Shown: positions 1-6,142, counted from the stretch's first letter. The stretch: 6,165 bases of DNA from CAYYKK01 sp964467935 (GCA_964467935.1 CAYYKK010000384.1:1-6165), one strand, 5' to 3'. Numbers and translations: made by a program. The notes: generated by a model from the letters alone, not told the origin.

Positions 1-298
1 GGTAGCGCACGACGCCGACGATCGCGAGCACCACGAGCGCGAGGACGATCGCCAACAGGACGATGACGATCCACGTCGCGGATGCCGGCCACGGCACCCG
101 CCCGAGAATCACCCCGAGGGTGAACGCGAACGGGTCGGAGGGCAGCTCGACGCCGGTCCCGTCGAGCTGGTGGCCAAGGCGCACCGCGACGTTGAGAACG
201 ACGATCGCAGCCACCGCCCCGAGAACGACGATCAGCAGCAGCAGCGTCTCACCGCCGAGGCCGCCGGGATCGCGTCGACGGTTGTTGGGAGTGCTCAT
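1..298 (-). CDS. VirD4/TraG/TcpA-like coupling protein, N-terminal membrane part (partial)
   Basis: The first 99 codons of a gene whose 3' end lies beyond base 1. It begins MSTPNNRRRDPGG and has a basic N-terminus, a first membrane helix at about residues 17-39, and an exported loop with a PSDPFAF stretch near residues 53-59 followed by GVILGRVPWPASATW. A second helix follows at about 75-97, ending in a positive VVRY. This two-helix, loop-between architecture just downstream of a VirB4-type ATPase is typical of actinobacterial conjugative coupling ATPases, which bring DNA or protein substrate to the channel. The ATPase domain itself is not visible, so the assignment rests on N-terminal pattern and gene order. 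The ATG (298-296) overlaps the upstream stop in an ATGA junction. A GAGGAG-type ribosome site at 303-312 lies about 8 nt upstream. Another membrane protein of the same operon cannot be excluded. Confidence 0.72.
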   Translation of the reverse strand, partial: MSTPNNRRRDPGGLGGETLLLLIVVLGAVAAIVVLNVAVRLGHQLDGTGVELPSDPFAFTLGVILGRVPWPASATWIVIVLLAIVLALVVLAIVGVVRY

Positions 299-1923
299 GA
301 CACCCTCTCCTCGTGCTCCTCGACCAGCTCCTCGACGACGTGCAGCGCGCGCCGTCCGGTGCGCGACTGTTCGTACCAGCGCTGATTCGTGTCACGGATC
401 GAGCGCTCAGCCTCCGTCAACCGAACCTCGACGGGGATGCCCGGTCGCGTGCCGACCTTGACGAGGAACTTCCCGCGGCCGGGAGGGTCGACCTCGCGGC
501 CCGATGCGGCATCCCACGCGGGCGGGTCCTGCCAACCGGTCAGAAGCTCTTGCTCGGCCTCCGAGAACGGGATGACCGACGTCAGCTCCGGCATTTCGGT
601 GTACGGCAGGCCCGCGCACATGACCATGCCGGCGCGCTCGACGAAGCCCTTCGCCTTCAAGCGATCCTCCTCCGGGAGGGCGCTCAGGTCGGCCATCGTG
701 TGCGAAATCATGGCCGTACCGACACCCACCTGACGGTTCAGGCGGGTGAGGAAGTCGACGCGATCGACGATGCCGTTACCGGCGCGCAGCGCACGCCACA
801 GCTCATCCATGATGACGAAGTAGTGCCGGCGGGGTTCCAGGCCGGCATCGGCGAGGACGTTCGCGATGTTCACCGTCGCGAAGCCGTTCGACCAGCAGGC
901 GAGCAGGGTCGCCGCGCGCAGATCGCCCTCAGCCTCACCGATGGCCGAAATGTCGTAGACCACCGGGCGGTCGAGCCGCATCGGGTTCGTGGTGTGCTTG
1001 GAGAACATTTCGCCCAAGCGCCCACCGCGGGAGAGGCTGATAAGCGACGCTTCCAGCCCGCGCGTGATCCGCTGATACTCCGCGAAGTCGCCGCGGTCGA
1101 CGGCCACCTGGCGCAGCTCCTCCGGCCCTTGCTGCACGACGTTCAGCAGATCGCCCAGGACAGGTACACCGTCGAAGTTCCGATCGAGGTAGCGCAGTGC
1201 CTGGTCGACGATGGATTCCTCGACGTCGCTCGGAGGCGACTTGCGGAGGATCGTCAGCAGGGACGACACCATAGCCAGGCGGCGGCCGTGCGCGTCTTCC
1301 AAGACCTCGCCGGCCTCCTTCGGGAAACCGGCCTCAGTGAGCCGCTGTGCGGCCTCCTTCGCCTCGCCGGGGTCGAGCACGTTCAGGTGCCCGCGGCCAC
1401 GGCCGAGGGTGATGACCTGGCCGCCGAGCGCGCGAATGACCTCCACGTAGTCGGGTCGAAGATCGCCCAGCACGAGCGGCTGCACGCCGTAGCCGGCGAG
1501 GCCGATCGCCATCCGAGCGACGGCCGTCGACTTGCCGAGGCCGGGCTTGCCGAGCACGAACAGCGACGGGTTGCTGATGAGCTTCGCGCGCTGGAACCAC
1601 GAAATCGGGTCGCAGCACAGCGTCGCCCCGGTGTGAATGTGGCGGCCGAGCGGGACGCCCACCATCGGCGTGCCGGCACCGATCGCGTAGGGCCACAGGC
1701 CGCACACTTGCAGCGTCGTCCCGCGCCACTCAGCCGGCGGCTGGATGAAGTTCGACATGCCGCCGCCAGGGCCGCTGTACCCACGAGAGGACAGCGCGCC
1801 GGCAGACGTCGACGAGCCCGCGTCGGTGCTCTTGCGCCCAAGGCGCACGAACAGGAGTGAGCCGACGGCCACGACAACGACGAGGCCGCCGAGGGCCGCG
1901 AGGGCAATCTGATCCGGGGTCAT
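295..1923 (-). CDS. VirB4/TraC-family conjugative transfer ATPase
   Basis: A 542-aa ATPase expected to energise a type IV secretion/conjugation channel at the inner face of the membrane. An N-terminal helix spans about residues 6-28, followed by a Ser/Gly-rich linker. The nucleotide-binding core starts near residue 90. Walker A is GKPGLGKST at 125-133. A VLGDLRPDYVEV segment (151-162) and GHLNVLDP (178-185) match the region where VirB4 proteins carry their D..xEY and N-P/LDP signatures. Walker B is HYFVIMDE at 367-374, with D373/E374. TAMISHTMADL (403-413) lies where VirB4 and TraG proteins have their third conserved motif. Canonical VirB4 proteins are about 800 aa with a large N-terminal CagE/TrbE domain. 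That part is missing here and is probably supplied by the upstream SCO6880-family gene. I chose the ATG at 1923 over the in-frame GTG at 1926 because of Shine-Dalgarno spacing. The stop overlaps the next gene by 4 nt. Confidence 0.9.
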   Translation of the reverse strand: MTPDQIALAALGGLVVVVAVGSLLFVRLGRKSTDAGSSTSAGALSSRGYSGPGGGMSNFIQPPAEWRGTTLQVCGLWPYAIGAGTPMVGVPLGRHIHTGATLCCDPISWFQRAKLISNPSLFVLGKPGLGKSTAVARMAIGLAGYGVQPLVLGDLRPDYVEVIRALGGQVITLGRGRGHLNVLDPGEAKEAAQRLTEAGFPKEAGEVLEDAHGRRLAMVSSLLTILRKSPPSDVEESIVDQALRYLDRNFDGVPVLGDLLNVVQQGPEELRQVAVDRGDFAEYQRITRGLEASLISLSRGGRLGEMFSKHTTNPMRLDRPVVYDISAIGEAEGDLRAATLLACWSNGFATVNIANVLADAGLEPRRHYFVIMDELWRALRAGNGIVDRVDFLTRLNRQVGVGTAMISHTMADLSALPEEDRLKAKGFVERAGMVMCAGLPYTEMPELTSVIPFSEAEQELLTGWQDPPAWDAASGREVDPPGRGKFLVKVGTRPGIPVEVRLTEAERSIRDTNQRWYEQSRTGRRALHVVEELVEEHEERVS

Positions 1924-3434
1924 CACACACGCTCCCTCAGTGCCGCGGGGACGGCCACGTGCTTGGTCAGCACGAGGCCCAGGGGCAGGGCGGCGGCGAA
2001 TGCGCTGTCCTGGGAGCCGTAGACGGGACGGAGACGGAGACGTGCGGTCGCGCCGAGGTTGTCAACAGCGGCGCGCGCTTCGGCTTCCTTCACCGGGTCG
2101 ATCACCGTCGCGGTGACGAGGATGCCGAAGTTGACCAGGCCAGCGCCCGATGCCTCCTCCGATTCCGTCGCCTGAGCCGAGCGCAGCGCGAGGGTGTCGC
2201 GCGCCGCCGGCTTGTTGGTCGACGTGGCCTTGAACTCCGCAGCTCGCACGTCCGACTGGACGAGCGTCGCGGCCCGTGCCGGGTCGATCGGCTTGTAGAG
2301 CAGCGTCACGCGCTTACGGGCGATATCCCGGTGCGGAGCGAGCAGCCGGGCGAGGACTCCCGACTGCACCAGCCCGCGGGGCGCTTGCGTCATCGCCCAG
2401 GTGACCGACTTGGCCGAGTCGTGACGGTAGCTGTCCCATCCGGCCTGAGCCGCCGTCGGGCCGACGTCGCTCCACCGGAGGTCGGGCACGTCGCCGTCCG
2501 CGTGCGCGTCGTCGATCAGCGTCGCGGCCGCCGGGTCGTAGGCGACCCGGATCGTCTCGCACAGCTCTTGGGCCGACAGCGGGTGAGCAGCGCCCGCGCC
2601 CGTCGCCTGCAATCCGGCCGTGAGGCCAGGCAGGCGAGCCGCGAGCTCGCGCGCCATTTCGTCGGGCTTGCGCACCTTGGCACCCTTCCGAGGAGCAGCA
2701 GCGAACGTGAGCGTGACGTACGCCTTCACCGTCGACGAGCCGGCCGGGTAGCTCAACACAACCTCACCCAGCATCGCCTTGGCGAAATCGGGGCCGTCGG
2801 GGTCGGTGTTCGTCTCGACCTCACGGCGCAGCCGGCGTCCCGAGTCGGGAGCCGTCTCGATCGTCACCGCGGCAGCTTCCATGTTCGGCTCATCACCGAG
2901 GTTGCGCAGCCAGTGACCCCAGTCGGCCACCCACAGGTCGACTTGCTCCTGGTCGACGAGAGCCGCGCCGTCAGGCTCGGTCCCGATCACGATCGAATAC
3001 GTCTTGGCGTGCGGGGAGTAGATCATCGCGAACGGCCGCGCGTAGGAGTCCTCATGCTCGGAGAGCTGAGTCTGCGCACCGAGGCCGGGAAGCTGGTTCG
3101 TTCCCCAGTCGGAACGCCCCAGCGGGCCGGAGCGGTAGATGTTCGCCTTCCTCCGCTTGGTCGACGTCCACGCGACGCGGTTCGCGGCGCGCGAGAGGAC
3201 GCTACGTCCGTCACCGTCGCGGATCGTCAGCAGCAAGATCAGCCCGCCGAACACCGCGGCCGTGACGAATGCCTCGATGATGCCCGTGGTCATCAGAACG
3301 ACGATCACGATCAGCAACGCAACGAACATCAGGCCGGTGCCGACCGTGCCGAGCCCGAGGAGGCCCGGCGACGTCGGCTGACGCCAGTTCCCGTAGGTGC
3401 GGACGCCCCTACGGCTTGTCTCTACGGTTGCCAT
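1923..3434 (-). CDS. SCO6880-family T4SS membrane protein (VirB3/VirB4-N-like)
   Basis: A 503-aa protein that I recognise as the SCO6880 family, found in actinobacterial conjugation-like gene clusters next to a VirB4-type ATPase. Its start, TYGNWRQPTSPGLLGLG (13-29), is the family's characteristic opening. Two adjacent membrane helices follow at about 25-48 and 52-71, like the VirB3/PrgI hairpin. A basic stretch (TSTKRRK, 91-97) then leads into a roughly 400-residue soluble, presumably cytoplasmic region. That region has mixed alpha/beta character and no nucleotide-binding motif. From its position and fold pattern I infer that it takes the role of VirB3 plus the N-terminal CagE/TrbE domain of VirB4, docking the separately encoded ATPase at the membrane. 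It starts in a TGATG overlap with the upstream stop and ends in an identical TGATG overlap with the ATPase. An AAGGGAG at 3444-3450 sits 9 nt before the ATG. The family call is solid; the molecular role is inferred. Confidence 0.85.
   Translation of the reverse strand: MATVETSRRGVRTYGNWRQPTSPGLLGLGTVGTGLMFVALLIVIVVLMTTGIIEAFVTAAVFGGLILLLTIRDGDGRSVLSRAANRVAWTSTKRRKANIYRSGPLGRSDWGTNQLPGLGAQTQLSEHEDSYARPFAMIYSPHAKTYSIVIGTEPDGAALVDQEQVDLWVADWGHWLRNLGDEPNMEAAAVTIETAPDSGRRLRREVETNTDPDGPDFAKAMLGEVVLSYPAGSSTVKAYVTLTFAAAPRKGAKVRKPDEMARELAARLPGLTAGLQATGAGAAHPLSAQELCETIRVAYDPAAATLIDDAHADGDVPDLRWSDVGPTAAQAGWDSYRHDSAKSVTWAMTQAPRGLVQSGVLARLLAPHRDIARKRVTLLYKPIDPARAATLVQSDVRAAEFKATSTNKPAARDTLALRSAQATESEEASGAGLVNFGILVTATVIDPVKEAEARAAVDNLGATARLRLRPVYGSQDSAFAAALPLGLVLTKHVAVPAALRERV
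1932..1936 (-). promoter_or_regulatory. Ribosome binding site deciding ATPase start
   Basis: On the minus strand GGGAG lies 8 nt before the ATG at 1923 but only 5 nt before the in-frame GTG at 1926. The spacing and the TGATG overlap, which repeats the arrangement at 3434, favour the ATG. The GTG would add only one residue. Confidence 0.6.
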
Positions 3435-5077
3435 CAGCTCCCGCTCCCTTCACCTGTTGCTTGGTTACCAACGTCTCGGGCGGCCCCAGCGGCCGCCTGT
3501 CCTGCTTGTTTTGCAGCGCCGATCGCGACGCCGGCAGCCATGCCGATAGGCCCGCCAGCGGCGCCGGCCGCTGCACCCGCAGCAGCTCCACCACCGGCAG
3601 CAGCTCCGCCGGCCGCAGCGCCACCCGCGGCAGCTCCACCGCCCGCAGACGCCGCAGCAGCACCCGTGCCGCCACCAGCAGCACCCGAGGACGCCGCGGC
3701 TCCTGACGTGGCCCCACCACCGCCACCGGCGCCGCTAGAAGCCTGCGCGGCCTGTGGTGCCGACTGACCGCCACCGCTGGCCCCAGACGGGCCGGTAGAG
3801 CCCGTGGAGCCAGACGAGCCGGTCGACCCGGAACCACCCGACGAGCCGCCACCGGAACCGGTCGCGAGGCGACCCATTGAGGCCGCGCCAGTCGGGAGCG
3901 AGGCGAGAGCTGCGACGCCGAGCGCGCCGCCGGCACCGGCCGACATGGCCCCGACGAGCGGGGTCACGAACCGCATCAGAGCCGGCATCGCGAACAGCGC
4001 GAGCACCATCAGAATGAGGCCCGTCAGAACGGCGATGAATCCCGTGCCGTCGTCCTGGAACACGTTCGTTCCCGCGAGCTGGAACGCCGCGGCGTAGACG
4101 ATCGCGGCCGCTGGCTTGTACAGGATGAAGGCGACCAGCCAGCCGACGTTCTTCTTGAACCAGCTCTTACCCATTTCGGTGTTGGTCGCCGCCGCCGACA
4201 GCGGCAGGATGCCCGTCAAGATGACGAGCATGCCGCCACGCGCGATCATCAGCACGATTTGGAACGCAGTCGCGAGGATCGCGATCAGTCCCAGGATGAT
4301 GATGAGCAGCGCCCCGAGGCCACCGGTCGCGGGGTTCGTCGTGAGGGCAAGCAGCGTCGCGATGTTGTTCCCGAAGCACGCCGTATCCGTGCCGACGTCG
4401 CAGTTCAGCGCGCCGTTGAGGATCCACACGGAGAACGAGTCGAAGGCCGACACCAACAAGCCGACGATGGTCACGCCGGCCCCAGCGACGACGATCAGAG
4501 TCAGGAGACTCTTGATCGTGTCTTTACCCGGCTCGGCGCGCTGTTCCCACGCCATCCGAACGCCGCCGATGATGACGGACACCACGGCGGCCGCACCCAT
4601 GTACCACCAGAGCGACGACTGCAGAAACAGCACCGTGCCGCCCGCGCCTTGTGGCCCGTTCGGAAGGAGGCCCGACACGAGAGCCGTCGCGCCGCTGATG
4701 AGGAAGATCGCGCCGAGCACGATCCCCATTCGGCCGGCGGCCTGGAAGCCCTCACCGTTGCGCATCCGCGTGGCGATGAGCGCTCCGAGCAGGATGCGCG
4801 ACATTGCCGCCAGCGCGATGGAAATCCAGGTCACCCAGCCAAGCACCGTAATGATGCCGTCCGAGTTCGGCGCGGTCGTGCCGGCGGCAATCGACGACCC
4901 GCCACCGCTCCCGGTGAGGTTGGGTGTCCCGACGTTCACCCATAGGGTGCCGAGGGACGCCACTGCCTTACCGAACGCCTCGAGAACGGCATTCGCCATG
5001 TTCTCGATCGCGTCGCCTACCGCGTTGTTGACGGCATCGCCTACGCAGGCGAGAGGGTCGGTGATACCGCAAGCCAT
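3434..5077 (-). CDS. VirB6/TrbL-like polytopic T4SS channel protein
   Basis: A 547-aa integral membrane protein expected to form part of the translocation channel. After an amphipathic N-terminus (MACGITDPLACVGDAV...) there are about eight hydrophobic helices, at roughly 74-103, 116-138, 156-175, 188-211, 253-279, 281-298, 310-334 and 347-370, with one more possible at 372-393. Residues 312-333 contain GWLVAFILYKPAAAIVYAAA, a well conserved segment of actinobacterial TrbL/VirB6-type proteins. A loop between helices 4 and 5 carries Cys226 and Cys234. The last 145 residues (about 403-547) are almost entirely Gly, Ala, Ser and Thr and are probably disordered. VirB6/TrbL proteins often have long low-complexity or variable tails. 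The first hairpin (72-138) is related to the 100-aa protein encoded two genes upstream. The ATG at 5077 follows the preceding stop by one base and is preceded by GGGGAG at 6 nt. The open frame continues upstream of this ATG only as antisense or shadow sequence. Confidence 0.87.
   Translation of the reverse strand: MACGITDPLACVGDAVNNAVGDAIENMANAVLEAFGKAVASLGTLWVNVGTPNLTGSGGGSSIAAGTTAPNSDGIITVLGWVTWISIALAAMSRILLGALIATRMRNGEGFQAAGRMGIVLGAIFLISGATALVSGLLPNGPQGAGGTVLFLQSSLWWYMGAAAVVSVIIGGVRMAWEQRAEPGKDTIKSLLTLIVVAGAGVTIVGLLVSAFDSFSVWILNGALNCDVGTDTACFGNNIATLLALTTNPATGGLGALLIIILGLIAILATAFQIVLMIARGGMLVILTGILPLSAAATNTEMGKSWFKKNVGWLVAFILYKPAAAIVYAAAFQLAGTNVFQDDGTGFIAVLTGLILMVLALFAMPALMRFVTPLVGAMSAGAGGALGVAALASLPTGAASMGRLATGSGGGSSGGSGSTGSSGSTGSTGPSGASGGGQSAPQAAQASSGAGGGGGATSGAAASSGAAGGGTGAAAASAGGGAAAGGAAAGGAAAGGGAAAGAAAGAAGGPIGMAAGVAIGAAKQAGQAAAGAARDVGNQATGEGSGS
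3578..3640 (-). repeat. Degenerate 15-bp repeat coding Gly-Gly-Ala-Ala-Ala units
   Basis: Residues 480-500 of the VirB6-like protein are GGAAA units: three in tandem (480-494), one extra Gly (495), then a fourth unit (496-500). At the DNA level each unit is close to GGTGGAGCTGCCGCG with synonymous third-position changes. The repeat is therefore old or under protein-level selection rather than a fresh slippage product. It lies within a longer Gly/Ala/Ser-rich tail coded by about 3434-3868. Confidence 0.75.
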
Positions 5078-5078
5078 G

Positions 5079-5828
5079 TCATGCTCCCCAGGGGATGTAT
5101 CCCGACGTGTCGGGAATCGTCGCGAAGTCGAACGGGGTTGAGACGTTGGCGTTGATCTTCCAATCGCCGTCCTCCCACACCAGCTCGTAGACGGTGGAAG
5201 CCGTGACAGTCGTCCCCTCAGAGGAACCACGCACAGCGAGGTCGACGCGGGCGTTCTCTCCGTCGTAGGAGAGGACGCGGAAGCCGACCACCTGAAGGCG
5301 CACGCCCGACGACTCGGACGTGTTGCCGACCTGTGACAGGAGCGAGTCGCGGAACTGGCCCTCACTCAGGGCGTATTCGATCCACGGCTTGACCAGCTCA
5401 GTGTCGGCGGGCACCGCGAGGGCGGTCGCGGCTGCAAACAGCGCTCCCTCCGGGGAGTGCTGGAAGCACGTCGGGTAGCCCTCTGCGCCCGTGTCGGCGG
5501 GCCCGAACGTCGTCGACGTCGGGTAGGCCACTGTGCGAATGAATGCCCATTCGGCGGCTGGCGCGGTCGTGACCTTGCCCGACAGCTTCTCGCCTCCCAG
5601 GCCACAGACACTAGCGCCGCCCGCAACCCCGGAAGGCTCCGGGGTTGGAGCGGCGCTAGTCGTGGCGCTGGACGACGGATCGGGCGCGGGCGGACCGGCC
5701 TCATTCCCGCGGTTCAGGTTGAGAACCGTCAAGACGATGGCCGTCACGATGAGCGCGGCCACCACCACCGCCCCGACGATGAAGCCGGGGCGGGTGAAGG
5801 GGTTCTGCTGGGTGTCGTCCTCAGCCAT
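5079..5828 (-). CDS. Single-pass membrane protein with exported domain, candidate VirB8/TcpC-like subunit
   Basis: A 249-aa protein with a short cytoplasmic N-terminus (MAEDDTQQNPFTRPG), one membrane helix at about 15-37 and a Pro/Ser/Thr/Ala linker at about 42-73. The exported domain then starts with SVCGL (73-77). It holds two cysteines, Cys75 and Cys121, that could form a disulfide. A GYPTCFQHSPEGALFAAATA segment (117-136) matches a pattern I associate with an actinobacterial domain of unknown function (DUF8175-like, from memory). The C-terminal strands run through VDLAVRGS and VYELVWEDGDWKI (195-225), typical of NTF2-like folds such as VirB8 and TcpC, where a strand ends in W-x-DGDWK. The role as periplasm-side scaffold is therefore inferred from topology, fold pattern and operon position. 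The start at 5828 is chosen because AGGAG lies 5 nt upstream and translation then begins with a membrane-protein N-terminus. A perfect two-part inverted repeat lies in the linker codons 57-73. Confidence 0.8.
   Translation of the reverse strand: MAEDDTQQNPFTRPGFIVGAVVVAALIVTAIVLTVLNLNRGNEAGPPAPDPSSSATTSAAPTPEPSGVAGGASVCGLGGEKLSGKVTTAPAAEWAFIRTVAYPTSTTFGPADTGAEGYPTCFQHSPEGALFAAATALAVPADTELVKPWIEYALSEGQFRDSLLSQVGNTSESSGVRLQVVGFRVLSYDGENARVDLAVRGSSEGTTVTASTVYELVWEDGDWKINANVSTPFDFATIPDTSGYIPWGA
5084..5089 (-). promoter_or_regulatory. Ribosome binding site for the VirB6-like protein
   Basis: GGGGAG on the minus strand lies 6 nt before the ATG at 5077, inside the last codons of the 249-aa gene. 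It supports this ATG over the open frame that continues upstream to 5365. Confidence 0.65.
5610..5660. repeat. Two-part perfect inverted repeat inside a CDS
   Basis: The outer arms are ACTAGCGCCGC at 5610-5620 and its exact reverse complement at 5650-5660 (11 bp). The inner arms are AACCCCGGA at 5625-5633 and its exact reverse complement at 5638-5646 (9 bp), closing a 4-nt loop at 5634-5637. The two stems are separated by a small asymmetric internal loop, 5621-5624 against 5647-5649. The element covers exactly codons 57-73 of the 249-aa protein, in the linker between membrane helix and exported domain. No T-run follows on either strand, so it is not a standard intrinsic terminator. It could be an RNA hairpin acting on translation or mRNA stability, or a palindromic element inserted in frame. 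Confidence 0.85.
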
Positions 5829-5833
5829 GACGG

Positions 5834-5838
5834 CTCCT
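5834..5838 (-). promoter_or_regulatory. Ribosome binding site for the 249-aa protein
   Basis: AGGAG on the minus strand lies 5 nt before the ATG at 5828 and directly after the TGA stop of the small two-helix gene (5842-5840). Terminating ribosomes would unload on top of it, which suggests coupled translation. It also settles the start, because the open frame continues upstream to 6014 only as an overlap with the previous gene. Confidence 0.65.
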
Positions 5839-5839
5839 C

Positions 5840-6142
5840 TCAGGCTCCGGCGAGGATGCCGATCAGGGCGGCACCACCGCCGATCACGATCGCTCCGGCC
5901 ATCGGCCAAATGATCTTTGTGATGGCGTCCTGGCCCTCGCCGCGACGGAAGTTGACGGCGATGAGGATGCCGCCGACGATGATCGCGCCGCCGACCACGA
6001 CGTAACCGATCCACTTCAACCAGGAGAGGATCGTCGTCACGCCTTCGGTGCCGGGAGGCTGTACGGGGTCGGGGTCAGGAATGACGCCGGCGATGTGGAC
6101 GGCGGTGTCTGCCGCCGCGTGGAACACGTCGATAACGGACAT
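5840..6142 (-). CDS. Small two-helix membrane protein, VirB2/TrbC pilin-like
   Basis: A 100-aa protein. Its N-terminal 33 residues are mildly amphipathic with a proline/aspartate patch (IPDPDPVQPPG, 21-31). Two hydrophobic helices follow, at about 44-63 and 77-98, joined by a short charged loop NFRRGEGQDA (64-73). Size, two-helix hairpin, positive cytoplasmic loop and position at the head of a conjugation operon fit VirB2/TrbC-type pilins or the equivalent small membrane subunit. No clear cleavable signal peptide precedes the helices, which argues for caution about a pilin role. Residues 32-97 align without gaps to residues 72-137 of the VirB6-like protein downstream. The ATG at 6142 has AAAGG at 6150-6154, 7 nt upstream. 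It is the first gene visible, with only 23 bp before it, so it may not be the first gene of the operon. The stop is 11 bp before the next start. Confidence 0.8.
   Translation of the reverse strand: MSVIDVFHAAADTAVHIAGVIPDPDPVQPPGTEGVTTILSWLKWIGYVVVGGAIIVGGILIAVNFRRGEGQDAITKIIWPMAGAIVIGGGAALIGILAGA

Noticed and set aside
194..233. A 13-nt direct repeat (gagaacgacgatc at 194-206 and 221-233).
   Set aside because: It codes the same Ile-Val-Val-Leu pattern twice, in frame within one membrane helix. Limited codon choice explains it.
313..3767. Very long plus-strand open frames (515 and 636 codons) antisense to the ATPase, SCO6880-family and channel genes.
   Set aside because: Their products are rich in Arg, Asp, His and Ala/Pro with no hydrophobic core or motif. 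They mirror the G/C third-position bias of the real minus-strand genes, which depletes stops on the opposite strand.
3551..3862. A CRISPR-like or mobile repeat array in the GC-rich repetitive stretch.
   Set aside because: The periodicity follows codons of a Gly/Ala-rich protein tail, units differ at synonymous positions, and there are no spacers.
4116..5141. A 341-codon plus-strand open frame opposite the channel gene.
   Set aside because: The composition is that of a shadow frame, it has no convincing ribosome site, and the minus-strand frame encodes clear membrane helices and family signatures.
5078..5365. An N-terminal extension of the channel protein up to 5365.
   Set aside because: The 96 extra residues are a Ser/Arg/Thr-rich shadow of the 249-aa gene, and the ATG at 5077 has a well-placed GGGGAG.
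5610..5660. Reading the double-stem palindrome as an intrinsic terminator.
   Set aside because: No T-run follows on either strand, and it lies inside a coding region with the operon continuing past it.
5829..6014. An N-terminal extension of the 249-aa protein up to 6014.
   Set aside because: The extra 62 residues are mostly Arg, His, Asp and Pro, overlap the small two-helix gene in another frame, and bypass a good AGGAG site just before the ATG at 5828.
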